A stretch of 64,000 bases of DNA, from NCBI GenBank assembly GCA_021234155.1, contig JAJEKV010000050.1, positions 5,787,199 through 5,851,198 on the forward strand, in the 5' to 3' direction. Below the pieces are notes generated by a model that did not search any database, had not been told where the DNA came from, and saw nothing but the letters and a program-made list of their open reading frames with translations. Each line of letters starts with the position of its first letter. Position 1 is the first letter of the stretch. This document shows, one piece after another, positions 33,321 to 43,129 of this stretch. Position numbers and translations under genes: made by a program. Source of the DNA: Isoetes taiwanensis. Lineage: Eukaryota; Streptophyta; Lycopodiopsida; Isoetales; Isoetaceae.

Positions 33321-34531
33321 TTACGTTTTTCTGGGACCGGGGCGCAAACTAGAAACTAGCCTGTAATTGCAGCTGGAGCATTTTACCATATACCAGTGTG
33401 ACGCCATTATGCAGAGTTCTGGATTTGCCTGGTGCAGTTGGCTTTGCTGAACTAAATTGACTTGAAAAAATATAGACGGCATAGCCACATGATAAAATGA
33501 TCCCAGATGACATTAATTGTCTGGATAAAACTAAATCTGAGAGGTATTTACTATGCCAAAACAATGTTTTGAAAATATTTTGGCTTTCTTGCATGTTTAG
33601 CAAACTCTGTTTTGATATTGTATTAGCCTAACCACTTGAAGATTTTCTGAAACAATCTTATTTATGCAAGCTTGATGCCTGGGAACGAAACAAGTTTCAT
33701 TGGGGCAAGATTCTACACTACACCAAATGCAAACAGGAAGCAATTTCTAGAAGTGCCCCAAATCAGGTTTGGGAATTTACATTTGCTTAAATGTGCTTAA
33801 ATACTTCCCATTTCACTCTCAAATATTGTTTGTGTTTTATGACCATATTATGAGAAGATAATGGTCTTTAAACTTGGCTCATAGGTCTATATCCCAAATG
33901 AAACCGGATATACTTTCTAGGATCCATGAACGGTTATAGGTTTTAAAGATGCATGAACCGTTATAGGTTTTAAAGCCATAGAATTTCTACGAATTATAGC
34001 AAACATGCTGATTTACACTATGGTTTTTATGCTGAATTGGTTATGCATTATGATTTACTACATGCTTTGTTCCTAGACGGTTGGACTTAGATGTTGTAAA
34101 GTCTTATTATATTCTTATACTCTAGGAGTAGCTTGGATTCCTTTATATTGTTGAAGCCTATGTGTTGCTTTAGTTTATGATAAGGCGAAGGCATATATGA
34201 AATTATTTTGGTTGGAATGATTGTATCCTTGGCTGAAATAATTATCTCGAGATCGCAAGTTATAATTCCAGGCCAGCTATATGAAAATGTACAACCTGGA
34301 AAGTGGTTTAGGTTTCAACCTAGCTGAAAATGAAGTGGCTCTAGATTATGCATCTAGAAAATGCAAATATATTGCATGCCTAAAAAAGTAGGCATCAGTT
34401 CTGTGATCTTGCTTATAGAAATTGCCTAAATGATGATTGATTACTTGGATAGATGTTGGACTTATGTTTTCTGCAAGAAATAACATCCTGAGCAAGAAAC
34501 ACATTCTTTGCTTATTTTTGTGTCGAATCAG

Positions 34532-34839
34532 GGCTTTGCCAGACCTTAAGATGCTAAATGAGATTGAGGCAATGGAGATTCCCCCGGTAAGCCATATTAT
34601 ATTTAGAAAATCTTATTTGTTGAAAAGCCGGTTTGGTTTGATAGATTACAACATTTACTCGGGTGTGTACGATTATCTCGAAATAAATGTAACAATATTT
34701 GGTATTGTCGTTCTGTGTTAAATACGTTTCTTTCATGAATGTCAATTAACCGTCATAAATGTGTTTCTAGATTTCTCGACTAGAAAGGCAAGACTGTCTA
34801 CCTAAGTTGCTTCGGGATGGTATTGCCAGAGATATAAAA
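34532..34839 (+). pseudogene. Two exon-like segments of unknown origin captured in the CACTA element
   Basis: The segment 34,532-34,586 follows ...TCGAATCAG and is followed by GTAAGC; the segment 34,771-34,839 follows ...GTTTCTAG and is followed by GTAACC. Joined, they keep one frame: ALPDLKMLNEIEAMEIPP then ISRLERQDCLPKLLRDGIAR. I do not recognise the protein, but the splice signals and phase agreement suggest a captured piece of a host gene (a Pack-CACTA type event) rather than chance. Confidence 0.5.
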
Positions 34840-34984
34840 GTAACCACCATATTCTTATTGAAGTTGGCTATGAGTTCACGCATAAAGACAGAACCCTACT
34901 ATGATTTTTGCTGTTATTGTTATTACAAGCAAGTTGTATTTATGCTAGAATCTTGTGTTGTTAAGATTCTTCGATCAATTTTGT

Positions 34985-35060
34985 TGTATAATTTGTACGC
35001 TCTAGTTTTATACCAAGCTGGAATATCAGGGTTCAAATCCCTGTCTGGTGAATAAACATC
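34985..35060 (+). other. tRNA-like T-arm (Pol III B-box) fragment
   Basis: CAGGGTTCAAATCCCTG at about 35,027-35,043 forms a perfect T-stem and loop of a tRNA and equals the Pol III B-box consensus. No matching acceptor, D-arm or anticodon arm precedes it, so it is not a tRNA gene; it may be a remnant of a tRNA-derived SINE. Confidence 0.4.
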
Positions 35061-35084
35061 ACACATTACTTCTATATCTTGGTC

Positions 35085-35392
35085 CAACTACCTGACTACT
35101 ATCCTGACTAATGCGCTGACCAATATCCTGACTAATGACCTGACCATGGACCTGCTTAATATGCTGACTAATAGGCTGACTAATATGCTGACGATTCTCC
35201 TGACTATTATCCTGACGAGCACTCTGACGCATGATCCAACGCTTGGCTGACGATTCACCTGACGCATCGTCTGACGAACAATCGTCAGATAATATGAGTC
35301 AGGCTAATCGTCAGGTAAACATCAGCCAGCCAGCCTGGGAAGTTATCTGATTTGTGAAGGCTTTCTGACGATTTACCTGACGTCTAGCAGGC
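35085..35392. repeat. Right subterminal repeat array of the CACTA element
   Basis: CTGACTA, CTGACGA and variants every 10-20 bases, denser and more regular than on the left side, ending against the right terminal inverted repeat. Confidence 0.85.
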
Positions 35393-36359
35393 ATCCTTTT
35401 GTAGTGATCTGTCCTATCCCTTTCAGCCTCAACTAATTTCTTCCCAAATTCATAAACACCACCCTTGGCATTCTCAGGCCTGTAGGCCTGTTCAAGAAAT
35501 GCCTAGCTCTAACTCCACCAATGGATACGTTGGCTGGGATTGAGGAAGCTTTTTCATTACCCGACTTCTTGTGGTCTTGACACATCCACCATGCAAGCCT
35601 GCCGCGGACAGTACCTTTTCAACTCGCTCAATGCCTTCTTCCCTCTCCTTCTCCCCTCGGAGATTCCATACAAAACACTTCGAGTGATGTATCATCTTTT
35701 CCACATGCATGAAGAGTGCAAATGTGCATTCTATCTAGTAGTATTAGGAGTATTGGATCAAAGATGTCATCCTTCAAGTGAGGATCAGGAGGCATGTTCT
35801 GATCACACTCAACGATTCTCTTGGACCCTTTTTTCTTCTCCTTCAATGTGTAGCAGTAGTAAATATAGTTCCTTTAGGTCTTGCATCTGAAGAACTCAAG
35901 ATGGCCTTTTCTGTATTCAAGTCACATGCCAAATGGAAATTAACAATAAAAGGACCATGACTTGCAACACATAATTTCTCACCATTGCCATACATACTTA
36001 GCAGCCTTGGGATGTCTGTCTAATCAAAAACCCATTTCAAAACATTGTAGTTCTCTTTCTAAACTTGGAATATGCTCAACCACCAAGTATGTTCTTTTGA
36101 TTGCACAGAAAACCAATCTGGATCTCTCTTATTCTTCTTCTTGCTCTTTCCACATCATAGAAAGCCCTGTTCATTAGAGTTAAGGATACTCTCTCATACT
36201 TTGTTCTGTGAACATCTCCATCTCATCCAGCTTCAAGCGAATTTTGAGTTGCCCATTCACATAGCTGCTTCCTGTATGTTATAATAAACAACTATCTAAG
36301 AATGTCTCTATCAATACTCTTTGAGCCTTTTTGGAATCTTTTTTAGTTCTTTTGGCACT

Positions 36360-36920
36360 CTCCTTATTGTTCTCAACTGTAACAGAAGCTGCAACAGGAA
36401 AACCACATTCCAGAGAATGCGTGCTTCCTAAGATTTCACTAATTGAGATGTTTTTTCTCATTTTGTAGGGTCTAGGATGACAATTTTCTTTGTGTCCAAT
36501 GATTTTAGAGCATCATAAAATGGCTTGAACAATAACTTGTAGCCCTGCCTGCTGATCCCAGCAGTATCACAAACCTCTTGAACCTTGGATTCATCAATTT
36601 TAAAGTATATCTCACCAACTACATGTCCAACTCCTTATTGTTCTCAACTGTAACAGAAGCTGCAACAGGAAAACCGCATTCCAGAGAATGCATGCTTCCT
36701 AAGATTTCACTAATTGAGATGTTTTTTCTCCTTTTGATTAGCTCTAAGTTATAGGGTCTAGGGATGACAATTTTCTTTGTGTCCAATGACTTTAGAGCAT
36801 CATAAAATTGCTTGAACAACAACTTGTAGTCCTGCCTGCTGATCCCAGCAGTATCACAAACATCTTAAACCTTAGATTCATCAATTTTTAGAGTATATCT
36901 CACCAACTACATGTTCAAGC
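36360..36920 (-). repeat. Tandem duplication of about 275 bp within coding sequence
   Basis: Units 36,360-36,630 and 36,631-36,920 are near-identical, both starting CTCCTTATTGTTCTCAACTG. The unit covers a coding piece (ILGSMHSLECGFPV) and the adjoining acceptor side of an intron. Only the unit at higher coordinates keeps the full flanking reading, so the duplication is within a decayed gene. Confidence 0.9.
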
Positions 36921-37139
36921 ACTCTTTTTTCGAAGGGTCATCAAGTAATGAAATTACCTCATCATTGTTAGCAATTATTTTAACAATATGTCCTACATTG
37001 TCCTTGATCACCTTCTGGTCATTGTGTGGCCTCTTTGTGTTTAATATATTCTTGATTGCATAAATTCTTCTCTTGGCAGCACCACACATCATATTCAAGT
37101 TCTCAATTGGGTTTTTCTTTTCTTCCTTTCTTGCCATCC

Positions 37140-38270
37140 AAGAGAGGTCTTCTTCATCCGGGTCAATTGCTTCTCAACACATACAAGTTTTCTCTTCAAA
37201 TCATTTGCACGATTACTCTCAGCCTCACATTCTCATAGTGTCAATTTGAGCACATAGTTAGCAAGAATTTATCTTCAAGCTGCAATATGTCATTCCTTAA
37301 TTTTGTGCTTGTCTTCTCCTTCTTCTTCAATGCACTTTCCATTGAGATACCTGTTCTTGCTCAATTACAGAATTCTTCATTTCGTGCATGCATGCACCTT
37401 CATAATCTATGAATTTCAGCCAACAATTGGCCACTGTATTGCATCATGTCTGTGCAATATCCAAGCAAACTTGATTTATCTTCACAAGCATACCTTATTA
37501 AACTGGCAATCGAGATGTCTCGTCATAGGATTCTTTGGGTAAATCTCTCCTCTTGCCTAAATATTTGCATGCTTTGCTCCAGAATTGCATTCTCATCTTC
37601 AAAATGCCCTGTAATTAACCTACGCTTATTTGTTGTTTGAGCATACTATGCTGATGGGAGGTTAATTGTGATCTGGGCCATAACAGTGGAAGCAACAGTG
37701 TCTGGAAGATTGCCTAGGCCATGACTCAGCTGGTTTTTCAACAGGGTGCTAAGCTTGAATTTTTTAATTTAAATTTCAAATGTGAAAACATCAAAATAGA
37801 TCGAATGAAGGAAGGAGTTACCTGATAGATTAGGTGGGTATGCACGAATGAATTTTGAATCCAAGAGCAGTAGGACTCGGATTTGTTTGAGTTCGTCAGC
37901 CATAAACTCCTTGTTTGCACATGAATTTTAGTTTAGGGTGGGTTAATAGATCCTAAATTAATGCATACGGCTACTGAAGTCCAGTTCACGAGAAGGGAAG
38001 ATATCTCCAACTCACTCACACAAACTTGGCATCCATGTGGCAGTAGGGGAGCATAAAAAAATAAAAGATTTGAAAGGGGATGGAAAAGATATCACAGGTT
38101 TGCCATATTAATGCCAAAAATTGACCCATGGCCTCATATTACTAAAAAATACAATAAAAACAATTTTAAATTTCTTAGGGGCCCTTTTGGAGACCCCATA
38201 TTTTCTCTAATGAATGGCCCATATGGTGATCAAGAATAATGGAGCCAATGATAACCTTGGACAAAACAAC
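37140..38270. other. Unassigned region at the 5' side of the minus-strand gene
   Basis: Coding-like minus-strand patches may continue to about 37,560 (hydrophobic leucine-rich on +, charged coiled-coil-like on -), but no motif is recognised. The remainder to 38,270 is AT-rich. A terminal inverted repeat matching the far side of the Ulp1 gene was looked for and not found. Confidence 0.35.
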
Positions 38271-38469
38271 ATCGGGGGAGCAAATGGAATAGGCTAGACA
38301 AAATGGAATACAATATTAGCCAATGGAATAAAGAAGTTCAAATGAGACAAGGATAAGCAAAATGAACTGGGACAAATAGACTCAAAGGGATAAATGGTGT
38401 AATCAAAAGCACTAAAAACTCGACAACTACAGAGATGGTATCTTAACGTCCACGAGAAGCAAATAGAAC

Positions 38470-38865
38470 CACTAGAATAGATCATAACTTGCAATATGTA
38501 ATGAGCTTCTTATGGCAAGACTAAGAATCTACCACAATACAACGGAACAAAGAGCAATAAAATTTATGGATCATAACTTGTAATATGTAGCGCACTTCTG
38601 ATGGCAAGAATAAGAATTTACCACGACTCAAGGAAAATCAATAATTAAACTGGAGAAAATCTTATGATCAAATGGGATAATTTGGTAAAAAGCACAAGAA
38701 GCCTAGATGGAGTATCATGGTGCCATGGGATAAATCGAAGTACAATCTACCACAAATGAACAACGATTAAAATTGAGAAAAACCTAGGACCAAATGGGAT
38801 AATCTGGCAATGGCACAAGAAGCCTAGATGGACTATCATGGAGCCATGGAGTAAATAGAAGTAAA
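38470..38865 (+). repeat. Diverged tandem repeats
   Basis: GGATCATAACTTG(C/T)AATATG recurs at about 38,478 and 38,572 (spacing about 94 bp), and CACAAGAAGCCTAGATGGA followed by a TATCATGG block recurs at about 38,692 and 38,815. Non-coding, probably decayed minisatellite or nested copies of one small repeat. Confidence 0.7.
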
Positions 38866-39284
38866 GTAACAAGACACAAAAAAGATAATGGAAAAGAATG
38901 GAAGTCATGAGACAAATGGCCTAATGCACGCATTAAGAAAACCAAATAAAAAATACAAGCACACCAGAATAGAGAGAATGAATCATCCATCATGAAACTA
39001 TATAATAAAACCGAGCTATGTCGCTACAACAAACAAAAGCAATAAATGTCAGCCCCCTAACTTATAGAATAAAGTCAATAATATTCGTAGCAGGCGTAAT
39101 ATACACGCTAATGTCATATAATCTCAGCAGTTTTCCTACAATGGTATAGAGTGGGTAGCTGCACATCGCGAGCTACCCAAAAAAATGAAAAACATAGGGA
39201 ATGTCCAATTATAACACCTGGATCCCAAATAAAATTGTTTGCTACAGATGTTGGCTAGTGTATCTGCCAAGAGCTTATTGCCGA

Positions 39285-39335
39285 GATTAAAAAACTCCGC
39301 CCTTTTGGATTTTCGAGGAAAAACCCTAGCGATAA
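39285..39335 (-). repeat. Hairpin repeat, copy 2 (left arm, shortened)
   Basis: Inverted copy of the 61-bp repeat found at 20,970-21,030, with a deletion in the CCCGAAAGGG centre (CCCTTTTGGATTTTCGAGG here). Confidence 0.7.
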
Positions 39336-40292
39336 GATCTCGGCAAGGGGCTTGGACAACGCAAGGCTGCTAAACGTCCCCACAAAAAAAAACCCATGCC
39401 CCATAGAGAATACCGAAGTCGCGCATCACCCCTGGACCTGCACATCACCAACAGAAAAACCAATAGAGAAAAAACCTCGAAAAAGCGAGGGGCTGGTCAC
39501 GCATACCACACAACAAAAAACAACATTTACAATAATATACACATTAAGGGAGGGCGGGTGGGAGTCAAGGGAACTGCTGAGAGAGGAGAAAATGCCAATG
39601 AGAAGTCGATGAAGCACCTGCAAGAAATAGTGATCCCCAAACGAACCAGATCTCGGCAAGGGTCTTGGACAACGCAAGGCTGCTAAACGTCCCCACAAAC
39701 CCATGCCCCATAGAGAATGCCGAAGTCGCGCATCACCCTTGGACCTGCACATCACCAACAAAAAAAACAATAGAGAAAAAACCTCGAAAAAGCGAGGGGC
39801 TGGTCACGCATGCCACACAACAAAAAACAACATTTACAATAATGTCATCGATTCGCGTAGCGAATCAACATTCTTGCACCAGACGAGCATGCATGCATGC
39901 ATCGCATGCATTTTTAGGCCGTTCATCAGGTTGGGGATTGCTACTTATTGCAGAGTTCTTCATCGACGTTTCATCGGCGCTTTCTCATCTCTCAGCAGTA
40001 TCCATGGCTCCCACCCTTCCCCCCCTTAATATTGTTATTTATATGTTCATATTTATTATAATTGTCACGTGGCACTCGTGACCAGCCCCTCGCTTTTTCG
40101 AGGTGTAAATGTTGTTCTTTGTCGTGGCACGCTGCGGACCACCCCCCTTTAGGAGGTTTTTCTCTATTGGTTTTTCTGTTGGTGATGTGCAGGTCCAGGG
40201 GTGATGCGCGATTTCGGTATTCTCTGTGGAGCGTGGGTTTTTTTGTGGGAACGTTTAGCAGCCCTGCGTTGTCCAAGCCCCTTGCCGAGATT

Positions 40293-40353
40293 TTATCGCT
40301 AGGGTTTTTCCTCGAAAACCCGAAAGGGCGGGGTTTTTTAATCCCGGCGATAA
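40293..40353 (+). repeat. Hairpin repeat, copy 3 (right arm)
   Basis: Begins TTATCGCTAGGG and ends CCCGGCGATAA, so its own ends are inverted (TTATCGC). Differs from the copy at 20,970-21,030 at only a few positions. Confidence 0.8.
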
Positions 40354-40743
40354 GCTCTCGGCAGGTACACTAGCCAACATCTGTAGCACACAATTTTTGG
40401 GGTCCGGTGTTATAACCGGATATTCCCTATGTTTTTTCATTTTTGGGTAACTGCGATGATGTGACTACCCACCCTCTACCATTGTAGAAAAAACTGCTGA
40501 GATGAATGAAAAGCCTATCTATTTTCTCATCTCTCAGCAGTATCCATGGCTTCTATTCTTTGATCTCATGCGGAGGAGGGGCTTCTTCTTGCATGAGCTA
40601 CTCTTTCTTGGCCATTCATATCCTTTCTAACCTCTTCTATCTTTGCCCTTTTCTCCGGCATAGGACAATCTTCAACCTTTCTCCTCGGATCTAGTATTTG
40701 AAGTTCTCTGGTATCGGGATGTTGTTGGTTTCATGCGAGTCGC

Positions 40744-40915
40744 AGTGCAAGAATATACACATTAAGGGAGGGTGGGTGGGAGTCAAGGGAACTGCTGAGA
40801 GAGGAGAAAATGCCAATGAGAAGTCGATGAAGCACCTGCAAGAAATAGTGATCCCCAAACGAACCAGAGCCCCAGAAAATGCGTGCAATGCATGCATGCA
40901 TGGGAGAGATGCATG
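40744..40915 (+). repeat. Additional copy of a foldback sub-unit
   Basis: Nearly the same as 39,530-39,650 (GTCAAGGGAACTGCTGAGAG ... CCCCAAACGAACCAGA), and in inverted orientation as 39,880-40,045, including the CATGCATGCATG run. It lies outside the outer ends of the foldback. Confidence 0.85.
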
Positions 40916-41006
40916 CTTACCCTATTCGAGAATACCGATCCGATGGCTTGGATCGATGGCAATATATTTTCCTCATTGGCCCTTTTGGGTTGAAAAACTC
41001 TAATGA

Positions 41007-41190
41007 TTTTTTTTTTTTTGCACGCCAGCCTAACCAAGCCTGCAGCCTTCCTTGCAATTCTAGCCTATCCACGTAGTAGTTCCACCTCAGCCAAATCTTA
41101 GGTGGCATAAGCCTACACCCTTAGATCCTTTTTTTTCTAAATCAATGGCTAGAGAAATTAGAAATGACCCAAAATTTGACACGGAGATAT
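41007..41190 (+). repeat. Dispersed repeat, partner of 53,770-53,955
   Basis: Same-orientation similarity: GCACGCCAGCC / GCACACCAGCC, then TTCTAGCCTATCCACGTA, then CTCAGC(C/A)AAATCT, then AAATCAATGGC followed by GAAATTAGAAATG. Both copies are preceded by a T-rich run. Old copies of one non-coding element. Confidence 0.8.
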
Positions 41191-42810
41191 GGAAAGACAC
41201 TCATTCGCTAGGGTTTTGTTTTAACTTCGTGAGGTGGCTTCTTTCCATCGGTTCTAGAAGGGCTTCTTCCATCGACCTTTCTGCAACATCCAGGTGTTTT
41301 TCAAAATCGATGCCATGCAGGATTTCAATTTCTATCAAGGCCCTACTTGAGCTACACTAAAATTGGACAGCACCAAGCAATTCCAGTTTTCAATTTCTCC
41401 TCCAGTTCTCAACATTCTCTGTTTTCAATTTCGAAAATGGAACTAGCATTACATTGCTCAATCCAGACTTTTTTTTGCCAAGATGATCTAATCATCCCTC
41501 TATACTTGATCAAGACGATGAAAATGGGGGCTATGATGCTGGTCGAAATGATGATTATATGAAAGGTAAAAACAGCCACTAAAAGGTATGTGGCATCTCT
41601 AGTTTTCTTACAGTTCATTTGATAGATGACAAGCATTTGCCACATTGATCAAATATTGATAGAGGTTGTGGCATGTATCTTTGTTTCATGTTATATCTTT
41701 ATCATCTAGCATGCAAGTGAATATTGATTTGCTTTGTAGCATAGTTCTCTTGAAGCATAGCACTCCATTCTGAGATTCGACTGCTGAATGAAATATTTTT
41801 CTGCTCTCATGAGGCGTTTGAATCATATAGTGCTTGTTTATGCCATTATTGTTTGAATACTACGGTTGCTAGTAGGAAACAAGCATCTGATTAATATGTG
41901 TGGACTGTCCAGCCTTTTTGCATATAGTGGTATGGACCAGTATAATTTTGAGTACGTGTTGTTTGTTGTTAAGAAAGTTACTACTTGCTTCTAGAGTTTT
42001 AAGGAATTTTTTTTGGAGGTTTACTCTGTACTGGGAAAACTTTGAAGAAATTAGCTTTGCTAAAAGATAAATTCCAACAATAGAGAATGAATTGCATCAG
42101 CATTAAGACCATGATGTAGTTTGCTTGATCATGTCATCATGGTATGACTTCGTTAAATATGTCTATGTTAAAGGAATTTTATATCTACATGTCTGTTGAG
42201 CACTTTGATCAGATGCAGCGACAAGGTTTTATGGCAAAGAAAGTCCTCGTAAAGGCCTTTGTTGAAGCTAGAATAGTCGCAACATTGCAGAATGGTCATT
42301 TGTTGATAATGAATGCTAATCCTCATGTTGAAAATGGATTTTGCAGCAAACCTCCATCAGTCGTATAGGTTATATGCTCATGTTTATTTTGATATGGTGC
42401 AATCTATAATAGAAGGTTTCCCTGCTTGATCTTTATGTATAACTGATATTTTGAATTGTCTATCAGAGTTTGCTGCTGAGCCATAAACATAGACACAATC
42501 TGTTGCATGCTTTGAACATGGGCATCGGAAATGCAGCTACTTTTGGACGTGGAACACTTCAAAGGAAGCAAAAGATTGCTTATGGTGGCCATGATGCAAT
42601 TCTAGTTTCTACTTCAAGCCTGCATTCCATACTGGCATCTGAAGCGAAAGCACATTGTAACAGAGCAAACAAAAGGGTCACGGAAACTACAAAGCTCTCC
42701 AATGGTAGCAACCTAACAATAGATTCCGATCTTCTGATCATTTCTGAACCTTCTATTAGTATAGCGTGCTTCTCCCCTGTCGCCTCAATTCAATAAAAGT
42801 TATAGAAAAA
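41190..42810. other. Non-coding region with short unmatched frames
   Basis: Frames at 42,144-42,368 (74 codons) and 42,470-42,796 (108 codons) have protein-like composition in places but no known motif. The second lies on the opposite strand from the NPH3 fragment. I cannot support a gene here. Confidence 0.35.
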
Positions 42811-42814
42811 AATA

Positions 42815-43120
42815 CTAAATAATCCATTTCTTCATATAACGTATTATTGCTTTGCTTACATGTTTCTCCTCCATAATCCGCCTTCTAATAGAAACTACAA
42901 TCAGCCCAAATAAATTGTAGGGCAGGTCTATCAAATCATCAATCCACCAACATAGCTCCTCGTTACTATTATTCATACCATTCCAAAGCTGGATTCTGCA
43001 AGCTTTAAGCGCATGTAACCTTGAAGAATTCAAAGATTTAGACTCTACAAGGTCCATACAGGCCATGAAGGAAAGGGTGTCTATGCATTTGCTAACTATA
43101 ATGGTAGCAGGCTGAAACAT
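42815..43120 (-). pseudogene. NPH3-domain protein fragment (BTB/NPH3 family)
   Basis: NPH3/RPT2 proteins are plant-specific adaptors, mostly of CUL3 ubiquitin ligases, in phototropin and auxin-related signalling. The 101-codon frame carries IIVSKCIDTLSFMACMDLVE, matching the ...vv.kCidsla.ka... part at the start of the NPH3 domain, and then CWWIDDLIDLPYNLFGLIV followed by IRYMKKWI, matching WW.EDL..L..dl...vi and the ...aL..Ya.kWl helix. Only about 100 residues of a domain of some 250 are present and neither the BTB domain nor the C-terminal coiled coil is found nearby, so this is a gene fragment or an isolated exon. Confidence 0.75.
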
Positions 43121-43129
43121 TGCTGTAAA

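Larger units (their letters stand above)
31463..35406. mobile_element. CACTA (En/Spm-type) element, 3,944 bp, non-autonomous
   Basis: Starts CACTACAAGAGAATGCCTGC and ends, reversed, CACTACAAAAGGATGCCTGC; over 30 bases the ends differ at two positions. The 3-bp target duplication ATC lies at 31,460-31,462 and 35,407-35,409, as expected for the superfamily. Subterminal arrays of TGAC-containing words occupy both ends. No transposase frame is present, so it depends on an autonomous relative. It interrupts a minus-strand coding region. Confidence 0.97.
30889..37137 (-). pseudogene. Second transposon-type protein gene, split by a CACTA element
   Basis: Coding pieces at 37,137-36,907 (basic, IENLNMMCGAAKRRIYAIKN), 36,822-36,279 (YKLLFKQFYDALKSLDTKKI and ILGSMHSLECGFPVAAS), 36,030-35,490 (IPRLLSMYGNGEKLCVASHG; MHICTLHA; VEKMIHH; VLSAAGLHGG), and beyond the insert 31,290-30,889 (HGPWFA-KYGSLSIWNTQGME; RHTENVARWAAPQLHKALAE). 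The MHICTLHA...VEKMIHH and HGPWF..KYGSL..WN.QGMEK blocks recall uncharacterised proteins of large DNA transposons in non-vascular plants, animals and protists; I cannot name the family. Frameshifts occur at about 35,700. It may belong to the same element as the DDE protein, as an upstream gene or upstream exons. Confidence 0.55.
39121..40505. mobile_element. Compound foldback element with long inverted arms
   Basis: Outer ends ATCTCAGCAGTTTTCCTACAATGG (39,121) and, reversed, ATCTCAGCAGTTTTTTCTACAATGG (to 40,505) open long inverted arms (39,121-39,540 against 40,079-40,505). A 190-bp part of the arm is present a second time in direct orientation at 39,653-39,843, and a second unit of about 108 bp (39,543-39,650) returns inverted at 39,930-40,032. 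No transposase frame and no convincing target duplication. The structure would form a strong hairpin; it may be a foldback or long-TIR Mutator-like relative. Confidence 0.8.

Noticed and set aside
34985-35060. Possible tRNA gene around a perfect T-arm/B-box
   Set aside because: Only the T stem-loop is present. The seven bases after it have no complement at the expected upstream distance, and no D-arm, anticodon arm or A-box at the right spacing is seen.
35540-35890. 116-codon + strand frame
   Set aside because: It is the antisense of the transposon-type protein with MHICTLHA and VEKMIHH on the minus strand.
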